Origin: Anaerosacchariphilus hominis
Lineage (GTDB): Bacteria > Bacillota > Clostridia > Lachnospirales > Lachnospiraceae
Reading direction: 5' to 3'
NCBI RefSeq assembly: GCF_014290175.1
Contig: NZ_JACOOR010000003.1
Location: 248,001 to 312,000 of the forward strand
Length of the DNA: 64,000 nucleotides
The translations under genes were made by a program, and so were the position numbers. Shown in pieces: positions 24,000 through 31,256 of the stretch. Each line of letters opens with the position of its first letter. Position 1 is the first letter of the stretch. The notes under the pieces were generated by a model. The model worked only from the letters and a program-made list of their open reading frames with translations, was not told where the DNA came from and searched no databases.

Positions 24000-24548
24000 T
24001 TATACCCGTTTATACCGGATGGGATCGTCGTATCCAAAGGTCCTTCTTCCGTTTACTTCTATGCTCTCAGATACTTCCAGACATGCCTCGGAAAAACGTT
24101 CCCAGAGCCGGAACTTCATAACCGGGGTAAACTGACTTGTACTGCCGCCTTCCCAGACTCCGTCTTTCTCCCGGTAAAGGGCTGGTGTGAACTTCTCTGA
24201 TTTTTTTAAATCTCCGTAGTCCACCGGCTCCATGGAAGCATAGGTAAAGCTGTTTTTATCCGCTCCCTCCGGTATCTCATAGGAGGTAAGCAGAACGCCG
24301 TCCTGCTCCTCTGTAAACAGAAACAGATGGGCTGAGGCGTGTTTCTTCCCATTGGTTTCATAATAGCTTTCTTCCACAAGAAATTTTCCCCGGAAATCTG
24401 CGGGGAGATTCCGGATTTTATCGTTGCAGACGGTATTGACATGCTCTGCCAAAGGATATACCTTTTCCGCCTTCTGCATCTGGTTAAACTGTTCTCTGTT
24501 GTCAAAATGTCCTGTCAGTAATCTCAAAAACTGTTCTAAGTTCTGCAT
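24000..24548 (-). CDS. CpeT/CpcT-like protein (tentative)
   Basis: A 182-aa soluble protein. Its opening FLRLLTGHFDNREQFNQ (residues 7-23) matches the LxGxFxNxxQ start of the CpeT/CpcT chromophore-lyase family, and the later pattern of strands fits a calycin-like barrel. No phycobiliproteins are expected in this organism, so the role is unknown; a lipocalin-like binding function is possible. Two adjacent ATGs occur at 24551 and 24548; the second is preferred because AGGAGG lies seven bases before it. It follows the MarR and membrane-protein genes on the same strand and may be in their operon. Confidence 0.5.
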   Translation of the reverse strand: MQNLEQFLRLLTGHFDNREQFNQMQKAEKVYPLAEHVNTVCNDKIRNLPADFRGKFLVEESYYETNGKKHASAHLFLFTEEQDGVLLTSYEIPEGADKNSFTYASMEPVDYGDLKKSEKFTPALYREKDGVWEGGSTSQFTPVMKFRLWERFSEACLEVSESIEVNGRRTFGYDDPIRYKRV

Positions 24549-24588
24549 CATTCTTCCTCCTGTCTTCTTTCCTGTCTGCAGTTTCATT

Positions 24589-25266
24589 TTACAGAAGCTG
24601 CAAACCCATAATAATGATCCACATATAAGCGCAGGTCTTGGGAATCATCAAAATTCCGACCATCGGCTTCTTCTTGTTGAAAAGCGTAACCGGAAGATAG
24701 CAGCCAAAGGAGATGAGAATCGCGGCTACCATTCTGGTCATATGATATCCGCCGGCATTTCCGGAAATAGCGTACAGAATGATCACGCCGATACCGGTAA
24801 TCGCGAACACGCCGTTCCGAATGACGGACAGTCTCATATTGCCCTCTTCGGTACACCAGTGATTCTGGGGCAGCATGCAGATCGCAATACGGATAATCGC
24901 GGAAATCCATATGATTGCTTCCACAGTAGCCGGCGCCTGCAGTCCCGGGAAGGTAAGCTTCCAGATATACAGCAGGATTACATAGAAGGCTGTCATCGTA
25001 ATGGAAGAAATCTGCAGACCTCTTCCCAGCATATGTTCGATTTTTTCACTGCTTCCCTTTACGGCCCGGATCACTCTCGGAACCAGATGAAAAGCGTCTC
25101 CGCCGCAGAGGGTCAGAGTCAGAATACCGTACAGCGCATACAGGCTGTTTCCCTTTGCCGCTGATAAAAATACAATTCCTGCAATCAGGTCAAACAACAG
25201 GTATCCTGTGTCAAATACCGCCTCCATCAAATCCGGCATCTTCGGTTTATAACTTGCGTTACTCAT
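24589..25266 (-). CDS. Multi-pass membrane protein, unknown family
   Basis: A 225-aa protein with about seven predicted membrane helices, for example VFDTGYLLFDLIAGIVFLSA near residue 15 and AIIWISAIIRIAICML near 120. I do not recognise the family. A conserved-looking loop GDAFHLVPRVIRAVKG joins helices 2 and 3. The start ATG at 25266 lies 1 bp beyond the stop codon of the MarR gene, so translation is coupled and the two should act together. A longer frame opening at 25383 would lie inside the MarR gene and is rejected. It is likely a membrane effector under MarR control. Confidence 0.7.
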   Translation of the reverse strand: MSNASYKPKMPDLMEAVFDTGYLLFDLIAGIVFLSAAKGNSLYALYGILTLTLCGGDAFHLVPRVIRAVKGSSEKIEHMLGRGLQISSITMTAFYVILLYIWKLTFPGLQAPATVEAIIWISAIIRIAICMLPQNHWCTEEGNMRLSVIRNGVFAITGIGVIILYAISGNAGGYHMTRMVAAILISFGCYLPVTLFNKKKPMVGILMIPKTCAYMWIIIMGLQLL

Positions 25267-25267
25267 C

Positions 25268-25705
25268 TTACTTCCAGCCCTTCTCTTTGATACATCTTTC
25301 CGCATTATTACATATTTTCTGAAATACCTGCTTACACAGGACGATTTCTTCTTTCGTAAGTCCGCGGAGCATATCGTGCGCAAATTGCTTCTGCACCTGA
25401 ATTCCCTCCTGTATCAGCTCGTTGGCAGAATCTGACAACAGCAGATCCACATGCTTTTTATTGTCCGCAGCTGTCTTTCTTTCAATAAATCCTTTTTCTT
25501 CCAACACCTTCAATGCGGTGGATACGTGGGACTTCGTTGATTTTCTGATTCTGACGATATCTGCTGCTGTATGATACTGGGGATTGTGATACAAAAACAA
25601 TAAAATATCATATTCCAGCTTTCTCAGATCATATTTTTCGCATACAGACGCCATCAGCATCTCATAATAACAGGTAATCGTCTTATGCCGATCCCAGAAA
25701 TGCAT
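25268..25705 (-). CDS. MarR-family transcriptional regulator
   Basis: A 145-aa winged-helix regulator. The DNA-binding core is DLRKLEYDILLFLYHNPQYH, then TAADIVRIRKSTKSHVSTALKVLEEKGFIERK, with wing residues KTAADNKKHVDLLLSD. The ATG at 25705 follows GGGAGGAGG. Its promoter (25741-25769) is a perfect sigma-A consensus and is followed directly by an 18-base palindrome (25724-25741), so autorepression is very likely. It forms an operon with the membrane protein gene that starts at its stop codon. Confidence 0.88.
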   Translation of the reverse strand: MHFWDRHKTITCYYEMLMASVCEKYDLRKLEYDILLFLYHNPQYHTAADIVRIRKSTKSHVSTALKVLEEKGFIERKTAADNKKHVDLLLSDSANELIQEGIQVQKQFAHDMLRGLTKEEIVLCKQVFQKICNNAERCIKEKGWK

Positions 25706-25723
25706 AGGCCTCCTCCCTTTATA

Positions 25724-25741
25724 TCGTTCTATTTAGAACGA
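25724..25741. promoter_or_regulatory. MarR operator candidate (perfect palindrome)
   Basis: TCGTTCTA-TT-TAGAACGA is perfectly symmetric and overlaps the end of the -10 element of the marR promoter. A single half-site TAGAACG recurs at about 25939, upstream of the divergent lipoprotein gene. Confidence 0.7.
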
Positions 25742-25769
25742 TTATAACGTGTCGCATACTACCTGTCAA
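25741..25769 (-). promoter_or_regulatory. Consensus sigma-A promoter of the marR operon
   Basis: On the minus strand TTGACA (25764-25769), exactly 17 bp and TATAAT (25741-25746): a full match to the consensus, as expected of a promoter normally held repressed. Confidence 0.85.
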
Positions 25770-25803
25770 CCCCAAAATTCAAGTCGAACGTCCGTAAGAC
25801 TTG

Positions 25804-25906
25804 GCGCGTGATTCTGGACAGCGAAGCTGACATATTCCTATCAGAATCACTGCGCATCCTCGCGGAGCGTTTATCTCAGTCGGAGACCTGACTCCGACTG
25901 AGATAA
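25804..25906 (+). other. Structured non-coding region: nested hairpin then terminator
   Basis: GCGCGTGATTCTG (25804-25816) pairs with CAGAATCACTGCGC (25842-25855) with one bulged base, enclosing a small CAGC-GAA-GCTG hairpin at 25819-25829. A second, perfect 15-bp stem follows (25871-25885 with 25892-25906) and is succeeded by ATTTTT. This is either a leader/attenuator of the lipoprotein gene at 25990 or a small RNA. No obvious promoter was found for it. Confidence 0.45.
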
Positions 25907-25989
25907 ATTTTTCGCCTGAAATGAAACTTTTTAACGGTATAGAACGTCCAATAAATTGAAAACATAAATAACGAACAGGAGGTTTTCTT

Positions 25990-26340
25990 ATGAAAAAGAA
26001 ATTAACTATGATGATACTTTTCACTGCCATTACCGCATCCCTGATCGCAGGCTGCGGAACCAAGGGATCCGGCAACGGTAATTCCGCTTCCCAGACCACC
26101 GGAAAGGAAGACGCGGAGGACGCTTCTGAATTTACCGGAACCCTGGACGAGGTAAAGGATTTCATGTTTGTCGTAACCGACGCTTCCGGCAGCTCCTACG
26201 AATTTACCTTCGAAAATGAAAAGCCGGAGGGCTTAGACAAGGTAAAGGTTGGAGATAAGGTCACCGTAACCTATACCGGAACCATCTCCGAGGTAGATCC
26301 TTTTATGGGCGAGGTGCTTTCCGTTACTGCAGCGGAATAA
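25990..26340 (+). CDS. Small lipoprotein with a beta-barrel-like domain
   Basis: A 116-aa secreted lipoprotein. The signal peptide runs from MKKKLTMMILF to the lipobox SLIAGC, with the lipidated Cys at residue 22. A Gly/Ser/Asn-rich linker follows, then an ~70-residue domain (FTGTLDEVKDFMFVVTDASG, then KVKVGDKVTVTYTGTISEVD) that looks like a small OB-like barrel found in many clostridial lipoproteins. Function is unknown. The ATG at 25990 has AGGAGG upstream. It is divergent from the marR operon and followed by its own terminator. Confidence 0.75.
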   Translation: MKKKLTMMILFTAITASLIAGCGTKGSGNGNSASQTTGKEDAEDASEFTGTLDEVKDFMFVVTDASGSSYEFTFENEKPEGLDKVKVGDKVTVTYTGTISEVDPFMGEVLSVTAAE

Positions 26341-26374
26341 CCGAAGAACATTGAAAAAGAGTGCGCATCTTTGC

Positions 26375-26414
26375 AAGACCGTTTTAAGAACCAAACAGTC
26401 CTTAAAACGGTCTT
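26375..26414 (+). terminator. Intrinsic terminator after the small lipoprotein gene
   Basis: AAGACCGTTTTAAG (26375-26388) pairs with CTTAAAACGGTCTT (26401-26414), followed by TTGCTTTT. It is entered by the 19-base sequence at 26359-26377 that recurs at 57799-57817. Confidence 0.75.
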
Positions 26415-26527
26415 TTGCTTTTCCATGCGTTTTCTCTACGAAAACTAAAAAAGAAGGTATAAAATCCTGCGAAAATATGTTATGCTGAACAGGTATTAAA
26501 AAGGGATTTATGTAAAGGAAGGGATTT

Positions 26528-27916
26528 ATGTTAGAAAAGTTTCGCAGAAAATATATCGGAGACAGAAATTTTTATAAAAGCTACATCGCACTGGCATTGC
26601 CGATGATCATACAAAACGCAGTCACAAACCTGGTTAGTTTTCTTGACAATATTATGGTTGGACAGCTTGGTACAGAGCAGATGTCCGGAGTAGCCATTGT
26701 CAATCAGCTGATATTTGTATATAATCTGGCAATATTCGGGGCTGTGTCAGCAGCCAGCATTTTTGGTGCCCAGTATTTCGGAAAAGGAAATCACAAAGGA
26801 CATATGTATTCTTTCCGTTTTAAGCTGTATGCAGCTTTGACGGTTACAGCACTTACCATTCTGTTGTTTGTAACAAAGGGGGAAAGCCTGATTTCTCTTT
26901 ATCTCACAGACACTTCCGGAAGCGGCGCGACAGGTGCTGCATTACAGTATGGATTAGAGTATCTGATCATTATGATGGCAGGCCTGATTCCCTTTGCTGT
27001 AAATCAGTCTTATGCAACCAATATCAAGGAAACCGGTCAGACCCTGATTCCTATGATCGCAAGTTTTGTAGCTGTTGGAAGTAATGCCATCTTGGACTAT
27101 CTCCTGATTTTCGGTATCGGACCATTCCCGGAACTCGGCGTACAGGGTGCAGCTCTGGCAACGGTTATTGCCCGTTACATAGAAGCCCTTATGATTATCA
27201 TCTGGGCACACAGGCACAGCGAGAAAAACCGGTATCTCAAAGGAGCGTATACTGGCTTTGGTATTCCCACAGATGAATTAAAAGCAATCATCATCAAAGG
27301 ATTACCACTTATGATGAATGAAGTTCTGTGGGCTGCGGGAATGACAGCTGTAATACAGTGCTACTCAATCCGCGGCCTGGAAGTAGTCGCCGGACTTAAC
27401 ATTGCCACGACCATCACCAATCTGTTTAACATCATTTATATTCAGCTTGGCGCCTGCATCAGCATTGTGGTTGGACAGTACCTGGGTGCCGGTAAACTGG
27501 AAAAAGCAAAGGATGCGGATAATAAAATGATTGTATTCAGTGTTTTTTGCTGTATCATTGTGGCTATATGTATGCTCTTTATCGGCAGATTTTTCCCACA
27601 GATCTACAATACCTCTGAGGAAATCCGCGCACTGGCAACCAAATTTATTGCAGTGTCCGCAATCATCATGCCTTTCTGTTCCTTTAGCCATGCCTCCTAT
27701 TTTACACTGCGCTCCGGCGGAAAAACAATGGTTACCTTCCTGTTTGATTCTGTTTTCACCTGGATTATTATTGTTCCAACTGCCTTTCTACTGGCGCACT
27801 TTACAGGACTTGGTATCGTAAGTGTGTACTTCCTTGTACAGGCAACCGAATTGATCAAGGTTGTCATCGGTTATTTTATGGTACGCAGTAATGTATGGCT
27901 GGTTCAGATGGTATAA
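26528..27916 (+). CDS. MATE-family efflux transporter
   Basis: A 462-aa membrane protein with twelve predicted helices in two homologous halves, the architecture of multidrug and toxin extrusion antiporters driven by Na+ or H+. The N-terminal helix 1 region reads YIALALPMIIQNAVTNLVSF and DNIMVGQLGTEQMSGVAIVN, the usual MATE opening. The second half begins around residue 255 (IIIKGLPLMMNEVLWAAGMT). The ATG at 26528 follows AAGGAAGGGA. Its codons are more A/T-rich at third positions than those of its neighbours, so it may have been acquired later. Substrate unknown. Confidence 0.9.
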   Translation: MLEKFRRKYIGDRNFYKSYIALALPMIIQNAVTNLVSFLDNIMVGQLGTEQMSGVAIVNQLIFVYNLAIFGAVSAASIFGAQYFGKGNHKGHMYSFRFKLYAALTVTALTILLFVTKGESLISLYLTDTSGSGATGAALQYGLEYLIIMMAGLIPFAVNQSYATNIKETGQTLIPMIASFVAVGSNAILDYLLIFGIGPFPELGVQGAALATVIARYIEALMIIIWAHRHSEKNRYLKGAYTGFGIPTDELKAIIIKGLPLMMNEVLWAAGMTAVIQCYSIRGLEVVAGLNIATTITNLFNIIYIQLGACISIVVGQYLGAGKLEKAKDADNKMIVFSVFCCIIVAICMLFIGRFFPQIYNTSEEIRALATKFIAVSAIIMPFCSFSHASYFTLRSGGKTMVTFLFDSVFTWIIIVPTAFLLAHFTGLGIVSVYFLVQATELIKVVIGYFMVRSNVWLVQMV

Positions 27917-28268
27917 AAAAGTGATTTTGTAAACAGGGTGTAACAAATAGGCATATGCGTTTAGCATATATCTATTTTATCACATTATTATATATGCATT
28001 TAGCATATATTTAATTGTGCCTTTGATTCTTTGCTTGATTACTCAGACAACATCTTCAAACCTCCTTCGATGCGCAACATCTTGCGCTTTTTGCCCCCAA
28101 ACGCAAAAAATATAGGGAGTCTGTAACAGACTCCCTATACTAGAAATAACTTAAATTCAAGCTTTTCCGGGAACCGGAAAGCGCGATGTCCGCCATAATA
28201 AAGCTTACCGCTCTTCCATATGAAATCTTTTGGAATCTCAAAAGTTCCTAAAAAACATGTTGGCCCAA
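27917..28268. other. Intergenic region with paired ATATGC repeats and the ppdK terminator
   Basis: No gene is seen in these 352 bp between convergent units. ATATGC-N5-GCATAT inverted repeats occur twice as part of a 19-base direct repeat (27953-27971 and 27992-28010, one mismatch). The ppdK terminator is at 28105-28139. The remaining 28140-28268 is unremarkable trailing sequence. Confidence 0.6.
28105..28139 (-). terminator. Intrinsic terminator of ppdK
   Basis: TATAGGGAGTCTG (28111-28123) pairs with CAGACTCCCTATA (28127-28139). On the minus strand the stem is followed by TTTTTTGCG. Confidence 0.85.
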
Positions 28269-30896
28269 TTAACGTGCCTCGCTGATAGCTGCCTGTGCTG
28301 CTGCCAGTCTTGCAATCGGTACACGGAACGGGGAACAGGAAACGTAGTCCAGGCCAATCTTATGGCAGAACTCTACGGAAGACGGGTCTCCGCCGTGCTC
28401 GCCGCAGATACCTACATGCAGGTTCGGATTTACCGGCTTGCCAAGCTTGATCGCCAGCTCCATGAGCTTGCCTACGCCTGTCTGATCCAGCTTTGCGAAC
28501 GGGTCGTTCTCCAGGATCTTCTTGTCGTAGTACGCGTTCAGGAACTTGCCTGCGTCATCACGGGAGAAGCCGTAGGTCATCTGAGTCAGGTCGTTGGTAC
28601 CGAAGCAGAAGAAGTCCGCATCCTTTGCGATGGCGTCTGCGGTCAGGGCTGCTCTCGGGATCTCGATCATGGTACCAACCTCATACTTCAGGTCGATGCC
28701 TGCTGCCGCGATCTCAGCATCTGCAGTCTCTACTACTACCTTCTTTACAAACTTCAGTTCCTTCTCCTCACATACCAGCGGGATCATGATTTCCGGTTTT
28801 ACATTCCAGTCAGCGTGTGCCTTCTTTACATTGATAGCCGCGCGGATGACAGCTCTGGTCTGCATCTTCGCGATCTCCGGATAGGTAACAGCCAGACGGC
28901 AACCTCTGTGGCCCATCATCGGGTTGAACTCATGCAGGGACGCAATGATGTTCTTGATGGCCTCTACAGACTTGCCCTGTGCCTCTGCCAGTTTCTCGAT
29001 GTCAGCTTCCTCAGTCGGAACGAACTCATGAAGAGGCGGATCCAGGAAACGGATTGTAACCGGGCATCCCTCCAGAGCCTCGTACAGCTTCTCGAAGTCT
29101 CCCTGCTGATAGGGCAGGATCTTTTCCAGTGCTGCTTCTCTCTCTTCTGCGGTATCGGAGCAGATCATCTCACGGAATGCAGCGATTCTGTCTTCTTCGA
29201 AGAACATATGCTCGGTACGGCACAGACCGATACCCTCAGCGCCCAGCTCACGCGCCTTCTTAGCGTCTTCCGGCGTATCTGCGTTGGTACGAACCTTCAG
29301 AGTTCTGAACTTGTCAGCCCATGCCATAACGCGGCCGAACTCGCCTGCGATCTTTGCGTCCGCAGTCGGAATCTGTCCGTCGTAGATATTACCTGTGGTA
29401 CCGTCGATGGAAATCCAGTCTCCCTCATGGTACTCCTTGCCAGCCAGTGTAAACTTCTTATTTGCCTCGTCCATAGCGATATCGCCACAGCCGGATACAC
29501 AGCAGGTTCCCATTCCACGGGCAACAACTGCCGCATGGGAGGTCATACCGCCACGGACGGTCAGAATACCCTGTGCAACCTTCATTCCTGTGATATCCTC
29601 CGGAGAGGTCTCCAGACGAACCAGAACAACCTTCTCGCCTCTCTCATCCCATTTTTCAGCATCCTCTGCGGTAAATACGATGCGTCCGCATGCTGCTCCC
29701 GGAGAAGCTCCCAGACCCTTGCCGGCCGGTGTCGCTGCCTTCAGTGCTGCAACGTCGAACTGGGGATGAAGCAGGGTATCCAGGTTACGCGGGTCAATCA
29801 TGGCTACAGCCTCTTCCTCTGTACGCATACCCTCGTCTACCAGGTCGCAGGCAATCTTCAGAGCTGCCTGTGCGGTTCTCTTACCGTTACGTGTCTGCAG
29901 CATGTACAGCTTGCCGTGCTCTACGGTAAACTCCATATCCTGCATATCTCTGTAATGATCCTCCAGGATCTTGCAAACCTTATTGAACTCCTCAAATGCC
30001 TCCGGGAACTTCTCGCCCATCTCGGAGATGTGCATGGGAGTACGAACGCCTGCTACTACGTCCTCGCCCTGTGCATTGGTCAGGAACTCACCGAACAGTC
30101 CCTTCTCACCGGTAGCCGGGTCACGTGTGAACGCTACGCCGGTACCGCAATCGTCGCCCATGTTACCGAATGCCATGGACTGTACGTTAACGGCTGTTCC
30201 CCAGGAATAGGGGATATCGTTGTCACGACGGTATACGTTCGCACGGGGGTTGTCCCAGGAACGGAATACAGCCTTGATTGCTCCCATCAGCTGCTCCTTC
30301 GGATCATCCGGGAAGTCTGCGCCGATCTTTTCTTTATATTCTGCCTTGAACTGATTTGCCAGTTCCTTCAGGTCTTCTGCTGTCAGCTCTACGTCCTGCT
30401 TAACGCCCTTCTTCTCCTTCATGGCGTCAATCAGCTCTTCAAAGTACTTCTTTCCTACTTCCATTACCACATCAGAGTACATCTGGATAAATCTCCGATA
30501 GCAGTCCCATGCCCAACGGGGATTGCCGGATTTCTCTGCAATCGCGTTTACTACGGTCTCATTCAGACCCAGGTTCAGAATGGTGTCCATCATACCCGGC
30601 ATAGATGCCCGGGCGCCGGAACGTACGGATACCAGCAGCGGATTCTCCGCATCACCGAACTTCTTTCCTGTAATCTCTTCCATCTTTCCGATGTATTCAT
30701 TGATCTGACCCATGATCTCGTCATTGATTTCCTGACCGTCCTCGTAATACTGGGTGCAGGCTTCCGTCGTGATGGTGAAGCCCTGCGGTACGGGAAGTCC
30801 CAGACCTGTCATCTCTGCCAGATTCGCTCCCTTTCCACCCAGAAGATTACGCATCTGCGCATTTCCTTCCTTGAACAAATAAACCCATTTTGCCAT
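28269..30896 (-). CDS. ppdK: Pyruvate, phosphate dikinase
   Basis: An 875-aa enzyme interconverting pyruvate + ATP + Pi and phosphoenolpyruvate + AMP + PPi in the cytoplasm. The N-terminal ATP-grasp domain opens WVYLFKEGNAQMRNLLGGKGANLAEM. The swivelling phospho-His domain has LTVRGGMTSHAAVVARGMG near residue 450. The C-terminal TIM barrel ends with FCFGTNDLTQMTYGFSRDDA and HVGICGEHGGDPSSV. The length matches the family. The start at 30896 is supported by AGGAGG and by the family's N-terminus; longer frames to 31097 would cross the promoter. It probably serves PPi-linked glycolysis in this fermenter. Confidence 0.96.
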   Translation of the reverse strand: MAKWVYLFKEGNAQMRNLLGGKGANLAEMTGLGLPVPQGFTITTEACTQYYEDGQEINDEIMGQINEYIGKMEEITGKKFGDAENPLLVSVRSGARASMPGMMDTILNLGLNETVVNAIAEKSGNPRWAWDCYRRFIQMYSDVVMEVGKKYFEELIDAMKEKKGVKQDVELTAEDLKELANQFKAEYKEKIGADFPDDPKEQLMGAIKAVFRSWDNPRANVYRRDNDIPYSWGTAVNVQSMAFGNMGDDCGTGVAFTRDPATGEKGLFGEFLTNAQGEDVVAGVRTPMHISEMGEKFPEAFEEFNKVCKILEDHYRDMQDMEFTVEHGKLYMLQTRNGKRTAQAALKIACDLVDEGMRTEEEAVAMIDPRNLDTLLHPQFDVAALKAATPAGKGLGASPGAACGRIVFTAEDAEKWDERGEKVVLVRLETSPEDITGMKVAQGILTVRGGMTSHAAVVARGMGTCCVSGCGDIAMDEANKKFTLAGKEYHEGDWISIDGTTGNIYDGQIPTADAKIAGEFGRVMAWADKFRTLKVRTNADTPEDAKKARELGAEGIGLCRTEHMFFEEDRIAAFREMICSDTAEEREAALEKILPYQQGDFEKLYEALEGCPVTIRFLDPPLHEFVPTEEADIEKLAEAQGKSVEAIKNIIASLHEFNPMMGHRGCRLAVTYPEIAKMQTRAVIRAAINVKKAHADWNVKPEIMIPLVCEEKELKFVKKVVVETADAEIAAAGIDLKYEVGTMIEIPRAALTADAIAKDADFFCFGTNDLTQMTYGFSRDDAGKFLNAYYDKKILENDPFAKLDQTGVGKLMELAIKLGKPVNPNLHVGICGEHGGDPSSVEFCHKIGLDYVSCSPFRVPIARLAAAQAAISEAR

Positions 30897-31069
30897 TGCC
30901 CTGTTTCCTCCTGTAATATAATGTTCTCTCCACGTCCACCTTACGCTCTGCGGCAGTCTCTGTAACTCGGAATCCGGCAACTCAGAATCCGGTTCCTGCC
31001 CGAAATTTTCCCGTAACGTAAAGTGAGCGCGGGATATGTGGTCAACGACCCAACCCTGCGCACATCTAT

Positions 31070-31097
31070 AGTGTAACACACCATTTCGTTTTGTCAA
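31070..31097 (-). promoter_or_regulatory. Promoter of ppdK
   Basis: On the minus strand TTGACA (31092-31097), a 16-bp spacer and TACACT (31070-31075). Confidence 0.6.
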
Positions 31098-31171
31098 CCC
31101 ATCTTTCGTAAATTTAAATAAAAATCAGCTTATGAAAACGTTTGTTTTTGTCTATTATTTAACCATCTTTT

Positions 31172-31212
31172 AAAAAGGCGGCAGCCCGGACTATCAAAAG
31201 CGTCCGGGCTGT
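31172..31212 (-). terminator. Intrinsic terminator of adhE
   Basis: GCAGCCCGGAC (31181-31191) pairs with GTCCGGGCTGT (31202-31212). On the minus strand CCTTTTTAAAA follows; the plus-strand side has GTTTTTT, so it may work both ways. Confidence 0.8.
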
Positions 31213-31256
31213 CGTTTTTTCCTTTATTTTCTTATCTCTGACAATCTTTTCACAGC

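Larger units (their letters stand above)
30897..31256. other. Intergenic region between adhE and ppdK (360 bp)
   Basis: It holds the ppdK promoter (31070-31097), the adhE terminator (31172-31212) and about 170 bp of ppdK leader. The sequence TGAAAACGTTTGTT at 31133-31146 resembles a catabolite-responsive element but misses the last two consensus bases. A direct near-repeat (GGAATCCGGCAACTCAGAATCCGG, around 30968-30991) lies in the leader. No gene is seen. Confidence 0.6.

Noticed and set aside
25779..26165. 128-codon minus-strand frame over the lipoprotein and structured region
   Set aside because: It is antisense to a convincing lipoprotein gene and runs through hairpins; no start signal.
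28230..30965. 911-codon open frame on the plus strand opposite ppdK
   Set aside because: It is a mirror of the ppdK coding sequence, has no ribosome binding site and its translation is Cys/Leu-rich without any domain.
31133..31146. Possible catabolite-responsive element TGAAAACGTTTGTT near ppdK
   Set aside because: The last two consensus positions (CA) are missing and it lies upstream of the promoter, so it is too weak to call.
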